From the NCBI GenBank assembly GCA_003996215.1, contig QJPP01000001.1, positions 868,001 through 932,000 of the forward strand: a stretch of 64,000 nucleotides of DNA, read 5' to 3'. This document shows, one piece after another, positions 34,045-46,103 of the stretch. Within the stretch, counting starts at the first letter, position 1; each line of letters begins with the position of its first letter. A model generated the notes under the pieces. The model was not told the DNA's origin. It made no database searches and saw nothing but the letters and a program-made list of their open reading frames with translations. The DNA is from Jaltomata sinuosa. Taxonomy: Eukaryota; Streptophyta; Magnoliopsida; Solanales; Solanaceae. A program made the translations under genes and the position numbers.

Positions 34045-34290
34045 TGACGGCTTGAGTGACGGTCCGTCACATGTGTGACGGTCCGTCACCCCCACCGTCG
34101 CCCCATGGCAGCAAGGAAAAGCAATGCCACTGCCCCAAGGTGACGGTCTGGGCGACGGTCCGTCACATGTGTGACGGTCCGTCACATTGACCGTCAAGGT
34201 GGTGGCGAGAAGGCAGTGCTACTGCCTTAAGTTGACGGTTTGTGTGACGGTCCGTCACATGTGTAACGGTCCATCACATTGACCGTCAAG
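34045..34290. repeat. TGACGGTCCGTCA palindrome cluster 2 (right LTR)
   Basis: Same as 25581-25826. Confidence 0.88.
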
Positions 34291-34484
34291 GTGGTGACGA
34301 CCTCCGTCCTTTGCTAAATTAAAAATAACGAGCACGCGGCTAGATTTAAAAATAATAACAATAATAAAGTAATAATAATAATAGTAGTTGTTTAAGTATA
34401 ATAAAAATAAATAAAAAATATTATTAATTTAGAAGCTCGAGAAAATAAAAAGGGCGAAAGGAGGGTCAAAATTGGGTGTCAACA

Positions 34485-36091
34485 GCTTGTCCCTCTTTGA
34501 CCGGAGACGATGTAAGAGTTTCTGGGCAAAGAAGTTGACGTAGTAGCCAATTTTGTCCTGACCAACAAATACGATCATGAAAGGGTTTAAGAAAATATAT
34601 GCGCCGGATAGGTAACAGGGTAGAGGGTTTTAAAAAAGATCAAGAGATCGATGTGAAATGTTTTGAAGATTATGGCCGAACTTTGGTTTCTAAGTTGCCT
34701 ACATATCTCGGGTTGCACGAGAATCAGGCCAAATGTAGTTCGGAGGTTATGATGAGACTGGATTGCAAGATTTGTAAAGAGAACGAAGAAGAAGGGCTGA
34801 AAAAGTTATAAAAGCGGTGAGAGTTCGAGTGTAGATCCTTGACCTTTGTTGGGAGTCCGATCGACATTCCCAACAAATTGCCCCAGTTCACTGCTTAGAT
34901 GAAGTTCCACGTTGCGCTATGTTTCTTGTTGCTGCATGTGGGTTGTACTTTCTGCAAAGTCTTAATAAAATTGTTAGCAAATAAAGCGTGAAATATAATA
35001 AATATCTTACGACAAAGATCAGAAGAAAGAGGTATCCATTCTGAACTGGTGCTAAGTCAAATGTGCATTTATTTCTTTTAACATTAAATAATTGCTTTTA
35101 GATTATGCGCCCGCAAAATCTAAGTAATAACGTCAGCAATACAAAGCGCGATTTTCAAGAAATTTAAAAGATAGCATGCGGTGCTTGATAAGTAATAAAT
35201 AAAAATAATGCATTGCGAGATGTGCAATAATAAGCGGGCGAGCATAAATATTTAACTGAAAGAGGATAAGCTTAAAAATGTCCTATTTGAGGGTGGACAA
35301 ACCCAGCATATCCTATTTTGGGGTGGATGAACCCGTTGTGTTCTATTTTAAGGTGAACGAACCTAATGTGTCCTATTTTAGGGTGGACGAACCCAATGTG
35401 TTCTATTTTAGGGTGAACGAACCCAACGTGTCCTATTCTAGGGTGGACGAACCCAATTTGTCCCATTTGAGGGTGGACAAACCCAAGGTGTTCTATTTTA
35501 GGGTGAACGAACCCGACGTGTTCTATTTTAGGGTGAACGAACCCAATGTGTTCTATTTTAGGGTGAACGAACCCAATGTGTCCTATTTTAGGGTGGACGA
35601 CCCAATGTGTTCTATTTTAGGGTGAACGAACCCGATGTGTCCTATTTTAGGGTGGACGAACCCAATATATGATGCAAACTTATAAAGATAAATATTGGTG
35701 CGGTGCAGAAAGCTTAATGCGATGCTTGATTTGCGATTAGCTAATATTCATGTTGCAATGCAGAAAGCTTGGTGCGGTGCCTTTACAATAATGGACATCA
35801 TGATGCGGTGCAGTGAGCTTGGTGCGGCGCTCTTAAAATAATAAATATGCAAGGTGCGGTGCAGCAAGTTTGGTGCAGTGCCTTCATAGTTGCGAATATT
35901 TATAATACAATATGGAGAGATTGGTATGATGCCTTTGCAGTAGCAACATCCATGCGAACATTCATAATACAATATGGAGAAATTGGTATGATGCCTTTGC
36001 AGTAGCAACATCCATGCGAACATTCATAATACAGTATGGAGAAATTGGTATGATGCCTTTGCAGTAGCAACATCCATGCGAACATTCATAA
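34485..36091 (-). mobile_element. Truncated second LARD internal region
   Basis: Starts with the polypurine-tract sequence and repeats 26021-27628, including hairpin motif 1 (34697-34741) and the 30-bp array (35276-35665). It breaks off in the third 62-bp unit (35903-36091), after which unrelated AT-rich DNA follows. Confidence 0.88.
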
Positions 36092-36881
36092 TTATGGTAA
36101 AGTGTTCATACAAACATATAATTAACTTGTGCTTCAAATAACACAAAGTATATTCACTTTATTTGGAATTTATGAAGTGAGTGATGACAATAAAATATTC
36201 AACCAAAAAATAATGAAATCGCATAGATAAATATTGCATATTAATAAGTCATAATAAAAATAATCATAATTTAAAAGTATTAAGTCATGTTAAAATAAGT
36301 TTAATAAGTATTAACTACATGACTAAATATTAAACAAAAAAATAAATTAGTTTATGTATTTATGTAAAATTAAAGAATAAATATCTAACATGATTGTCAT
36401 TCCTAGAGTTGGATTGAATAATCTTTTGTTAACATTCGTATTAATTTGGGCTTTATTTGAGCTACTAATATCTATAGGTTGTAAAAAGACTTATTGGACC
36501 ATTTAAAATTCTAAGTTTAAACTTGAAATAATATATTGAAAGATAAAAACTATGAAAAAGTTGAAGAAATATTTATAAATTACATCACAATCAATATTTT
36601 TATGTATAAAATATTTTTAAAAATAGTATACATGTAATATCGGGTTGGTTCGGTTCGGTTTGACTTTTTTTAGTTAAAACCAAACCAAACCAATTATAGT
36701 CGGGTTTTTTTTCAATACCAAACCAAGTCAAATCAAACCACTAGTCGAATTTTTTTTACGAGTTGGTTCGATTTGTTATTTGATTCGATTTGCGGTTTGA
36801 CACGGTACAGGAGAACTTATTTATTAAAAAAACAACAAGAAAGATAGTAAAAACTACAAACGATTAAGAGTTAATCTCGTA
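36092..36881. other. AT-rich spacer with CGGTTTGG-type repeat
   Basis: GGTTCGGTTCGGTTTGACTT and its rough complement AACCAAACCAAACCAATT (about 36650-36700), with more copies to 36800, are remnants of a hAT-like MITE. From about 36830 the sequence matches the 3' ends of sulfotransferase copies A and C. Confidence 0.5.
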
Positions 36882-37913
36882 CTATATTGAAGAAGGGAAT
36901 GTCAAGCCCGCAGATTGAAATTTCTGTAGCGTTATGGCATCAATGGATTTTGCCATATCCTCCGTCAAATAATTCTTCCAATCGCCAATTTCTCCTTTTC
37001 GGAAAAATACACTGTTACTAATTCCTGGAGTAGTTTCTAATTGATACATTATCCCACTCTTATTCACCTCTAGATTGCTCAAATTTTTGAAATCACAGCG
37101 TGCCACAATTTCTTGAGGCACACCTCGCGCTTCTTCCTCCATAGAAAAAGGTTTGTCCATGAAGTCGGCCAATTTCTTCACATAACCTAACGTGTCCTCC
37201 TTCAAATCTTCGTATTTCAAGAAGAACACTCTCTCAGGTCTCTCAACACTTGCTTTCCCGTATTCCAACACGTGATCCCAGTAAGGTCCGTATCCGGTTT
37301 TTCCTTGGCAAAACCACTTGAATTGTTGTTCAAGTGTAATAAGGGGGTTACTAGTTCCTCCATTTTGTGTGAAATGCATCATAGAAACAAATGTATCTTT
37401 GGGTTCTCTACACATGTATATGATTTTGCAATTGTCTGATTCTAATATAGATTTTGGTAAGAGAGTGTAAGGAAGATGTGTGGCCAACAAGGGCAACTCC
37501 GTGTCTACAAATTTAGGATTGGAGACAAAATCAATTTCCAAGAAGGGTAGGCATTTATGGGGTACCTTATGAAACAAAGGATTATTCGTAAAGTCATCAT
37601 GAAAAATATGTCTAGTCATAATGGAAAAGGTTAAAGCTTTAAGCCAAGTAGTGCCTGTTTTTGTAGAAGTGCAAATGAAAATATCAGAGGGTTGAGACTT
37701 GAAGTTTTCTTGCATATATAAAGCTGCTTCTAAGAGGTGTAAAGGGTACCAAAAGCCTTGATATTGGTAGAATTCATAATAAGGATGAGGAGGCTCTCGT
37801 TTTGGAAGGGTTGATATTATCTCTTTGTATTTTATGCACATTTCCTTGAAATTTTCTGATCCATAATTTGCAGATAAGCGACTAGCTTTACAAGGGAAAT
37901 TAGAGGAACTCAT
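36882..37913 (-). CDS. Cytosolic sulfotransferase, copy B
   Basis: Intact, intronless, 343 residues. Same family as copies A and C: PAPS-dependent transfer of sulfate to small-molecule hydroxyls in the cytosol. Seen: THLPY with the catalytic histidine, CREPKDTFVS, and RKGEIGDWK near the C-terminus. Two points are odd. The phosphosulfate loop reads TKTGTTW where A and C have PKTGTTW, so a normally conserved proline is lost. The loop before TLEQQFKWF reads TQNGGTSNPLI, intermediate in length between A and C. It ends one residue earlier than the others because TAG replaces TAT. Activity is likely but not certain. Confidence 0.92.
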   Translation of the reverse strand: MSSSNFPCKASRLSANYGSENFKEMCIKYKEIISTLPKREPPHPYYEFYQYQGFWYPLHLLEAALYMQENFKSQPSDIFICTSTKTGTTWLKALTFSIMTRHIFHDDFTNNPLFHKVPHKCLPFLEIDFVSNPKFVDTELPLLATHLPYTLLPKSILESDNCKIIYMCREPKDTFVSMMHFTQNGGTSNPLITLEQQFKWFCQGKTGYGPYWDHVLEYGKASVERPERVFFLKYEDLKEDTLGYVKKLADFMDKPFSMEEEARGVPQEIVARCDFKNLSNLEVNKSGIMYQLETTPGISNSVFFRKGEIGDWKNYLTEDMAKSIDAITLQKFQSAGLTFPSSI

Positions 37914-39574
37914 CTTTTAATTTGGAGAGTGAGAAAGACATAATGATAAAAATAGGAGACAACTTCTCTATTGATATAGAGGAGAATTTCGGTAGTATAT
38001 TGCAACTCCATCCTTTACTTATTCATGATTGACTTAGTTGTTCCATTGAAAGAACAACTAAGTGCATATTATCTTTTTTTATAGTTTGTAAATTATTTCA
38101 TTAACAATCCAACAACAATAACAACATATATACTTAGTATAATTTCACAAAGTGGGGTCTGAAAAAGGGTAAAACATATGCACATCTTACCTCTACCTTC
38201 GAGATAGAAATGTTGTTTTCGATAGACTATCGACTCAAGAAAAATCGTCCAAAGCAGTCCAAAAAAGTAGCAAACGTACAAAAAATAGCAGATAATAACA
38301 AAAACAGCAAATAGTAACACGACAGTAACTACAACACAATAATATAATATGATTGTCGAAATACAAGCAACAAGAAATAATAACAGAAATCGAAGAACAA
38401 AAAACTATAAGAGTAATAAAATATATAATTTAAATTAATTTTTTTAAATATAATTTTAAAAAAACATGAATTGAAATAGAAGTATTACTATCTTTTAAAG
38501 GGAGGCATAATAACGAGGACGAAGAAAAATTTTAAAAAATCAAATGCTTAAAAAAGGGACAAAGGAGATCATGAGTTTTCCAAGGTTAAGGGGACAAATC
38601 ATGTGATAGTACCTTGAGATGATAATTCAAATACTTAAAACCTAAGGCCATGATATATAGTACTAGATGATAAAAAGAAGACATACGATTTAGAAAAGGT
38701 AATTTTTATTATATTATTTCTTAAATATAATAAATTTAATACTTTAAGAAATGTATCGGATGATGACTATAATTAATAATAAGATTAAAATAGACACAAA
38801 ATGATAAATTATCTCTTGATCTTTCCAAGTTGATCAAGTAAAATTGAATAACTATTTTTAATATAATGGATAAATAAAAATAGATGAAGAGAGTAATAAA
38901 ATAGGAGGGAAAAAGTATAATTTAATCTATTAGAATTGCACCCTTGGTTGGCTACTTCGCCAAGAATATTGTTTGGCTCATCGTTTCACCTTCACGTGCC
39001 TTTGATCATTTTCAAAGGCATTATTTACGGGGAACAAGAAGAAGAGAGTTTTGGTGGGATAATAATGTAAGGGTTAAATAATTGAACTAGAATATAATCT
39101 AGTGTGTATATATTTTTTGGCGAGTTTTTTGAATTATGCATCCCTAATATGTATTTTTATTTGTTTACAAAATAATAAAATGTTTTTTTCTTGAATTATC
39201 ATGAAGATAAAATAAGAAAACACAAGAATTTACTCTGATGTGTTTTGCTTAATTTGTACGAATTTACTTCAAAATTATTTTGCTCTAAACTCTTATATTT
39301 TATATATTAAAAAAAAAGCCACATCTATTACTTCTGATGCAGGGGCGGCTCTATAGGCTTAGAAAAGAGGAAAGATTTACTAGTAGAAGTTTGATAATCT
39401 GGAATACTATGTTTCAAAAAAAAATAAAAAATGGATTGGTTATAATGACTTCATTAAAAAAAATTAAAGTTTAAGGCCTCTACTCGATTTTGATTTTAGG
39501 CCACAGATCTTCTTGAGCCGCCCTTATTCTGATGTGTTTTGTTTAATTTGACGAATTTACTTTAAATTTGTTTG
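37914..39574. other. Upstream region of copy B, paralogous to upstream of copy C
   Basis: Blocks at 37920-38100, 38140-38420, 38500-38660 and 38960-39540 match 59740-61500 in order, with small indels. No gene is seen. AACAACAATAACAACA-type low complexity lies at 38105-38420. Confidence 0.75.
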
Positions 39575-40194
39575 TTTTGTATAAATTTTTCTTCAAATTC
39601 GTAAACTCTTGCTAATATATGAGGTCTCTCATCTCCAATATTGAATAATATTTATCTACAATGTATAAACTTTTCTTCATCTTCTACATTGAACAATATT
39701 TGTTACAATATTTGTTTGTACTCATAAGATTTATAATCTTTGGGCAATATATGAGATCTCTCATCTTCTACCGTTGTTATTCTTTATTTTTTTTGTACTG
39801 ATGGATCTTCGTCATTATTTGTAATTTGACGAATTATATAATAGATTTAGTAATTGAGTTATTAGAAGTTTTTATTAAAATATCGTGTTATAATGTTAGG
39901 ATAATATATTATCTAGTTCATTATAAAAATGATAATTTTATGTCAAACTTATTTATATATAAGTTTATGATTTGTGACAATGATAATGAATATTATCAAT
40001 GAAGATACTGCATAATTTGGGATTATCAAATATTTGTTTGTTTATGGTGTAATTAGTTATTTTTGATAATTTTAAAATTTATGGGTATAAGTCATTTTAG
40101 CTGGGCCAAGTATTTCCTGATTTCATAGAGAACGTAACGGAGCATAACTGGTAGATTAATTGGAGGGCTTCTTTTCAAAATACAAATGGAGCAG

Positions 40195-40275
40195 CGAAGG
40201 GGATTACAAAGTGGAAAATTAAACTCTCATCAATAAGGTAAAATTTTTGATAGCCAACTAACTGAGCTATTAAGA
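40195..40275 (-). mobile_element. tRNA-derived SINE-like fragment
   Basis: The minus strand carries TAGCTCAGTTAGTTGGCTAT-like A-box sequence and a decayed B box (AGTTTAATTTTCC) in the same spacing as the 12010 copy. Duplicated at 44750-44825. Confidence 0.45.
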
Positions 40276-41107
40276 TTCCTAAATTTGAAGGCAGTTGAAC
40301 TGTGTATACATTAGAGATATATTTGATCCAATTTAGTTCCTAACTTCAATTGTTCAATAACGTAATTATGCAATTAAGCAAGATGTCTAATGGTCTCCGG
40401 TACTTGCACCAAATTATAAAGTCGACGACTCAACTCTTATTTTTTTATTTTCCAAAACTCAAACGCAAGTTAAAGTCACTCCCTTCATTTAATTTTTTTT
40501 GTCTAATTTTGACTTGTCACGAAATTTAAGAAAGTAAAGAAAATTTTTGAATTTTGTGATCTTTAACTAAAATATGTGGAATATATCAAAATACTTTTTA
40601 ATTTTATAATCTTAACATATCATGTGAAAAATCAAAACTAGAGAGCCGTCAAAAAAAGGTAAGAAAAATTGAAACGAACGGATTACATAATTTCAGGTAG
40701 TTCATAGTCAAATCTAATCATTTTCCCTAAATTCGATGTGCATTTGGTATTGATTCACGTGGTTTCCAAAAATATGAGAACAATAAATAACATGTCTAAT
40801 GAAAGTAAATGTCCGGGAAAAAAAAACAAAGAATAGCCGACCCTTAAAATGTCAATGGATTAAGGGTAAACCAAATCATACGATACAATTAAAAAAAGAA
40901 CAGAATGATGATTCTGATCTACATACACCGTGATGTAAAAGTATCAAAAATGAAAGATTAGAAAGTACAAATTGTAATTAATTACTCCCTCCTATCCTCT
41001 CTAAGTCGTTTAATGTTTTATATTCCAATTGAAAAACTATTTAATAGCATTAGTATTTAACTTAATTGAATTTAATTATATTTTATCTATCCTCAAAATG
41101 TGTAATA

Positions 41108-41366
41108 CTCCTTCCGTTCAACTTTACTTGTCACTTTTTGACTTGACACACCTATTAAGAAAACAATGATTAACATAGCTATTTTACCACATTAACCCTA
41201 TTAATTAATGTTAGTATTAAGTCTTGGAAAATAATTTTAGGAATAAGTAATTAATGCTAAAGGTAAAACATGGAAACAAATAATTGTCTTTTCTTGATAT
41301 GTCAAAATTGACAAGTAAAAATAAAAATAAAAAATAGAAATAAATAACAAGTAAAGTGGAACGGAG
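41108..41366. mobile_element. Stowaway-like MITE (left duplicate)
   Basis: Ends CTCCTTCCGTTCAACTTTAC, with complement CTCCGTTCCACTTTACTTGT. TA duplication on both sides (41106-41107 and 41367-41368). 259 bp. The flanking phrase TATTTTATCTATCCTCAAAA is itself present on both sides. Confidence 0.75.
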
Positions 41367-41568
41367 TAAGTAGTTAAGGACTTTTTAAAACTTGTATCAC
41401 TATATTTTATCTATCCTCAAAAATGTGTAATCATCTATTGAAGCAAGGGAAAGAAACAGGTGTATGCACGTGCGATGGGTGTCATATAATTTATTTATTT
41501 TCTGCTTATGGTGTCATATAATATTGTTCTATGGTTCTTTGTTCAGAAGCAAATAAAGGGAGATAAAA

Positions 41569-43903
41569 GGGTGTGTTTAGTACGAAGAAAAATGATTTCC
41601 ATGGAAAATATTTTTTGGAAAATAAGTGATTCTCTTATTATTTTTTGATATTTGTTAGTACGGAGAAAATAGTATCCCAAGAGCATTTAAATATAATCTA
41701 GGCAAATATTATAATACCGGACCCAGACCCCCACCCTTTAACACGGACCAAGATCCTTGTCTAGACCCGACTTGACCCCGACTCGGGACCCAACCCCCAA
41801 CCCTGACCTTGAACCCGACTTAGAACTTAATCCTCGACTCGACCTTAGTTAACCTTAACTCGAGACCCGACCCCAACCAAGATTCACGACCCGATCCTGA
41901 GCAAGATCGGAGACCCAAACTCGAGCAAGGACAACCTGACTCTGATGTCGACCCGAGATTTGACCCTAACCCAGAATATGACCTTGACACATTGACGAGT
42001 TCTGTGTCGAGGTTGCAGTCGGGTCCTAGGAAGTTATTGGGGGGACGTACGGGTTTTGAGTCAAGGTCAGGTCTTTAGTCGGGAACGGGGTCAAGATCAG
42101 AATTTGCTCCCAAGTGAGGGTCGTGGTCAGGAGCCAGGGTCGAGATCAGAGCTGGGTTTTTGGGTTCAGTGTCAAGGCCTGGTGGTAGGACTCAATATTT
42201 GAGAGTCGGGTTTCGAATCGAGGGTTGCGGTCAGAGTTGAAAGTTGGGTCCCAAGTCGAGATCGAGTACTTGAGAGCGGGTGTTAGGGTCAAGGTATGGA
42301 GTCAAGGTTATTTCTGGGTCTCGGGTCCCAGGTCGAGGCTTGGGTAGAGGTTCGATAGTCGGGTCCTAGGTCGAGATTGGGTCAGGAGTCAGGTACATAA
42401 TCATATGTTAGGTTTAGGGATGAGAGTTGAGTCTTAGGTCTAGGGTTGGGGTCGTGGTTGGGAGTCAAGGTCAAGAGTCATGTCTTGGGTTAGGATCCTG
42501 CTGAGGTTTTGAGTTAGGGTCAGAAATCAGGGTCGGAGTCATGCGTCGAGTAAGGGTTGGGTTGGGAGACATAGTTTACGTCTGGTCATAAGTCAAGTCA
42601 AGGTGGGATCGGGAGTTGGATCCTAGGTTGAGGTTGTGAGTCGAGTCAATGTGGGATCGAGAGTTAGTTCCGGCTAGAGGTTGGGTCTCGAGGTCAAGAT
42701 TCGGGTGGGGGTCGAGTCACGGGTCACGTCTAGGGTCGGGGGTTGATAACAGAAATACAACAAACAAGAAGAAACGAAGGAAAAGATATGAGAATTAATA
42801 AGTAGGAATTGAAATTATGGGCAACAAGGGGCTAAAACTCTCACCTCCCAATTGATTCCAACAACTAGATACTAATTCAACTCAACTAATCAAGGAAACC
42901 TAAATAAAATCCACAAGTGGGAGACCTTCGATTAATTAAGTAAAGAAGTTAAACTAACAATCAAGAGAGTCACCCTAATCACTCACTAATTCCTTAAGAG
43001 AATTACACTAAGCCTTACACTAGCAACTACAAGTTTAGAGTATCAATCTTCAATATGCAAAAACTAGTCTTCCAAAATGAAGAAAAGCTACTACTTATAC
43101 TAGGGAATAAGAAGACACTAGCTATTACAGTTTTGCCCTTAATGAAGTGAGGGCCTTGTTTGGTTGCCTTCTTTTGGGAATTCTTGAATTCCTCCTTCCA
43201 CCTCACTTTAATGGACCACCCACACATTGTATGCTTTCCTTTGCATGAACATCGTACGTGTCATCTATACCATCCATGCTTGTGTCAACCATGCTATCCA
43301 TGCTAGTATCAGGGGTTAAGGTCAAGGTCGGGAGTTGAGTCCTGGGTCGGGAGTCGGGTCTTGGCTCAAGGTTAGGAGTCGTGTCCCGAGTTGGGTTTAG
43401 GAATCGAGTCCTAGATTAAGTCCTAGGTTGGGTTTCAGATTGGGGTCACGATATGGATTCTGACCGGTGTTGGAGCCTCGAGCCTCGATTGAGGGTAGGG
43501 GAGGGTTTAGCCTGAGCAGAAGGGTGGGGCAGGTCGGGGTGAGGGGAAGACGGAGATCGGGGCAGTAGAAAAGAGGAGCGAGTGAAGGGTTAGGGGAGAA
43601 GGTGTCGGACTAAGTGAAAGGTAGGGGTGGGTGGGGGTCACGTAATAGGGTGGTAGATGAAGGGGCTAGGGTCCAGGGGTCGATGGCCTATGGTGTCTGG
43701 ATGAATTAGGTGGGGCTGATGAGGTTGAAAGAGAGTTTTGAAAAAATATTTTATTTACTTTACGTAAAAAAAGTCATTTTCCTTAAAATAGAGTATAATA
43801 AATCTATTTGAAAAATATTTTTTAGAATATTTAAACAAATCAATTATGAAAAAAATTGGAGAACATTTTCTGAAAAATATCTTCCGTCTTACTGAACCCA
43901 CCC
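41569..43903. mobile_element. Non-autonomous DNA element with GGGTC-type interior (left duplicate)
   Basis: Inverted ends: GGGTGTGTTTAGTACGAAGA on the left, and the complement of the right end reads GGGTGGGTTCAGTAAGACGG. Both continue with AT-rich TTTTC/GAAAA tracts. The interior is a degenerate pentamer-like array. It is GACCC-rich at 41715-41990, then GGGTC/GAGTC-rich at 42000-43640, so its orientation switches once. A solo LTR sits at 42744-43311. No transposase. The target duplication is not clear. Confidence 0.65.
42744..43311 (-). mobile_element. Solo LTR, present in one duplicate only
   Basis: Minus strand TGATACTAGCATGG...TTATCA, with inverted TGATA/TATCA ends, flanked by GGGGT at 42739-42743 and 43312-43316. 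The empty site is intact in the right duplicate (GGGGT at 47274-47278). TATAAGTAGTAG on the minus strand (about 43090) may be its TATA box. The size of 568 bp and lack of domains fit a solo LTR, perhaps Ty1/copia. Confidence 0.78.
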
Positions 43904-44749
43904 AAATAATCAAGGCCCACACAATTTGCATGACTGGAATTAGACTATTAACCATTAGATTTTGATTGTTGTTTTATTTTTTTAAAAAATTATATAAAGA
44001 AGGAGAGATAGGCGGTACAAAAAATGAGAAAAGAATTTCAAGGCGGGAAATTAAATTCCCACGAAGAAAGTGGAAATTCGCGTAGTCAACTTGCTAATAT
44101 ATTAATTAATTAATTACCTATTATTAATTAATTTTGTATAAATGTTTCTTCAAATTCGTAAACTCTTGCTAATATATGAGGTCTCTCATCTCCAATATTG
44201 AATAATATTTATCTACAATGTATAAACTTTTCTTCATCTTCTACATTGAACAATATTTGTTTGTACTCATAAGATTTATAATCTTTGGGCAATATATGAG
44301 ATCTCTCATCTTCTACCGTTGTTATTCTTTATTCTTTTGTACTGATGGATCTTCGTCACTAATTGTAATTTGACGAATTATATAGTAGGTTTAGTAATTG
44401 TGTTATTAAAAGTTTTTATTAAAATATTGTGTTATATAATGTTAGGATAATGTATTATCTAGTTCATTATAAAAATGATAATTTTATGTCAAACTTATTT
44501 GTATATAAGTTTATGATTTGTGACAATGATAATGAATATTATCAATGAAGATACTGCATAATTTGGGATTATCAAATATTTGTTTGTTTATGGTGTAATT
44601 AGGTATTTTTGATAATTTTAAAATTTATGGGTATAAGTCATTTTAGCTGGGCCAAGTATTTTCTGATTTCATAGAGAACGTAACGGAGCATAATTAGTAG
44701 ATTAATTAGAGGGCTTCTTTTCAAAACACAAATGGAGCACCGAAAGAGG

Positions 44750-44825
44750 ATTACAAAGTGAAAAATTAAACTCTCATCAATAGGGTAAAATTTTTGATAG
44801 ACAACTACTGAGCTATTAAGATTCT
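44750..44825 (-). mobile_element. tRNA-derived SINE-like fragment (duplicate)
   Basis: Duplicate of the 40195 copy. Confidence 0.45.
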
Positions 44826-45642
44826 TAAATTTGAAAGCAGTTGAACTGTGTATACATTAGAGATATATTTGATCCAATTTAGTTCCTAACTTCAATTGTA
44901 CAATAATTTAATTATGCAATTAAGCAAGATGTCTAATGGTCTCCGGTACTTGCACCAAATTATAAAGTCGACGACTCAACTCTCATTTTTTTATTTTCCA
45001 AAACTCAAACGCAAGTTAAAGTTACTCTCTTCATTTAAATTTTTTTGTCTAATTTTGACTTGACACAAAATTTAAGAAAGTAAAGAAATTTTTTAATTTT
45101 TATGATCTTTAACTAAAATATGTGAAATATATCAAAATACTCTTTAATTTTGTGATCTTAACATATCATGTGAAAAATCAAAACTAAAAAAAAAAGTAAG
45201 ACAAATTGAAACGAAAGAAATACATAATTTCAGGTAGTTCATAGTCAAATCTAATCATTTTCCCTAAATTCGATGTGCATTTGGTATTGCTTCACGTGGT
45301 TTCCAAAAATATGAGAACAATAAATAACATGTCTAATGAAAGTAAATGTCAGGGGAAAAAAAACAAAGAATAGCCGACCCTTAAAATGTCAATGGATTAA
45401 GGGTAAACCAAATCATACGATACAATTAAAAAAAGAACAGAATGATGATCTGATCTACAACACCGTGATGTAAAAGTATCAAAAATGAAAGATTAGAAAG
45501 TACAAATTGTAATTAATTACTCCCTCCTATCCTCTCTAAGTCGTTTAATGTTTTATATTCCAATTGAAAAACTATTTAATAGCATTAGTATTTAACTTAA
45601 TTGAATTTAATTATATTTTATCTATCCTCAAAATGTGTAATA

Positions 45643-45901
45643 CTCCTTCCGTTCAACTTTACTTGTCACTTTTTGACTTGACACACCTATTAAGAAAACA
45701 ATGATTAACATAGCTATTTTACCATATTAACCCTATTAATTAATGTTAGTATTAAGTCTTGGAAAATAATTTTAGGAATAAGTAATTAATGCTAAAGGTA
45801 AAACATGGAAACAAATAATTGTCTTTTCTTGATATGTCAAAATTGACAAGTAAAAATAAAAATAAAAAATAGAAATAAATAACAAGTAAAGTGGAACGGA
45901 G
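45643..45901. mobile_element. Stowaway-like MITE (right duplicate)
   Basis: Same element and TA duplication as 41108-41366, carried by the tandem duplication. Confidence 0.75.
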
Positions 45902-46103
45902 TAAGTAGTTAAGGACTTTTTAAAACTTGTATCACTATATTTTATCTATCCTCAAAAATGTGTAATCATCTATTGAAGCAAGGGAAAGAAACAGGTGTAT
46001 GCACGTGCGATGGGTGTCATATAATTTATTTATTTTCTGCTTATGGTGTCATATAATATTGTTCTATGGTTCTTTGTTCAGAAGCAAATAAAGGGAGATA
46101 AAA

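Larger units (their letters stand above)
31033..34484 (-). repeat. LARD 5' LTR (right copy)
   Basis: 3,452 bp. Differences from the left LTR seen by eye: a C-A-A/C-G-A change near 32470, two substitutions near 32583-32587, one each near 32886, 33250 and 33368, and one A fewer near 34028. It ends next to the primer-binding site, so it is the 5' LTR of the complete unit. Confidence 0.9.
22568..36091 (-). mobile_element. LARD-like retroelement complex: LTR - internal - LTR - truncated internal
   Basis: Transcribed on the minus strand. LTRs lie at 22568-26020 and 31033-34484. On the minus strand they begin TGTTGACACCC and end GGGGTATAACA. The internal region 26021-31032 has a polypurine tract by the left LTR and a primer-binding site by the right one, but no gag or pol domains, so it is a large retrotransposon derivative (LARD) that would need proteins from another element, probably a Tat/Ogre relative. 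To the right of the second LTR the internal sequence starts again (34485-36091, nearly identical to 26021-27628) and stops in a minisatellite. No target duplication is visible because the right end is missing. About six substitutions and one indel were seen between the LTRs, so it is young. Confidence 0.85.
39575..44089. repeat. Tandem duplication, left copy
   Basis: From TTTTGTATAAAT through GCGTAGTCAA it matches 44132-48045 in order. It is longer mainly through the 568-bp solo LTR at 42744-43311, plus a 12-bp repeat unit near 39705 and small indels. Its first 1.3 kb is also related to 61490-63150 upstream of copy C. Confidence 0.92.

Noticed and set aside
37914..38340. Hydrophobic frame (38093-38320) upstream of copy B, and a similar one at 60047-60280
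   Set aside because: Both come from the complement of a CAA/AAC-rich low-complexity stretch and are not conserved in frame between the duplicates.
41715..43640. GGGTC-rich DNA as an interstitial telomere
   Set aside because: The plant telomere unit TTTAGGG is not tandem here. Words are GGGTC/GAGTC at irregular spacing.
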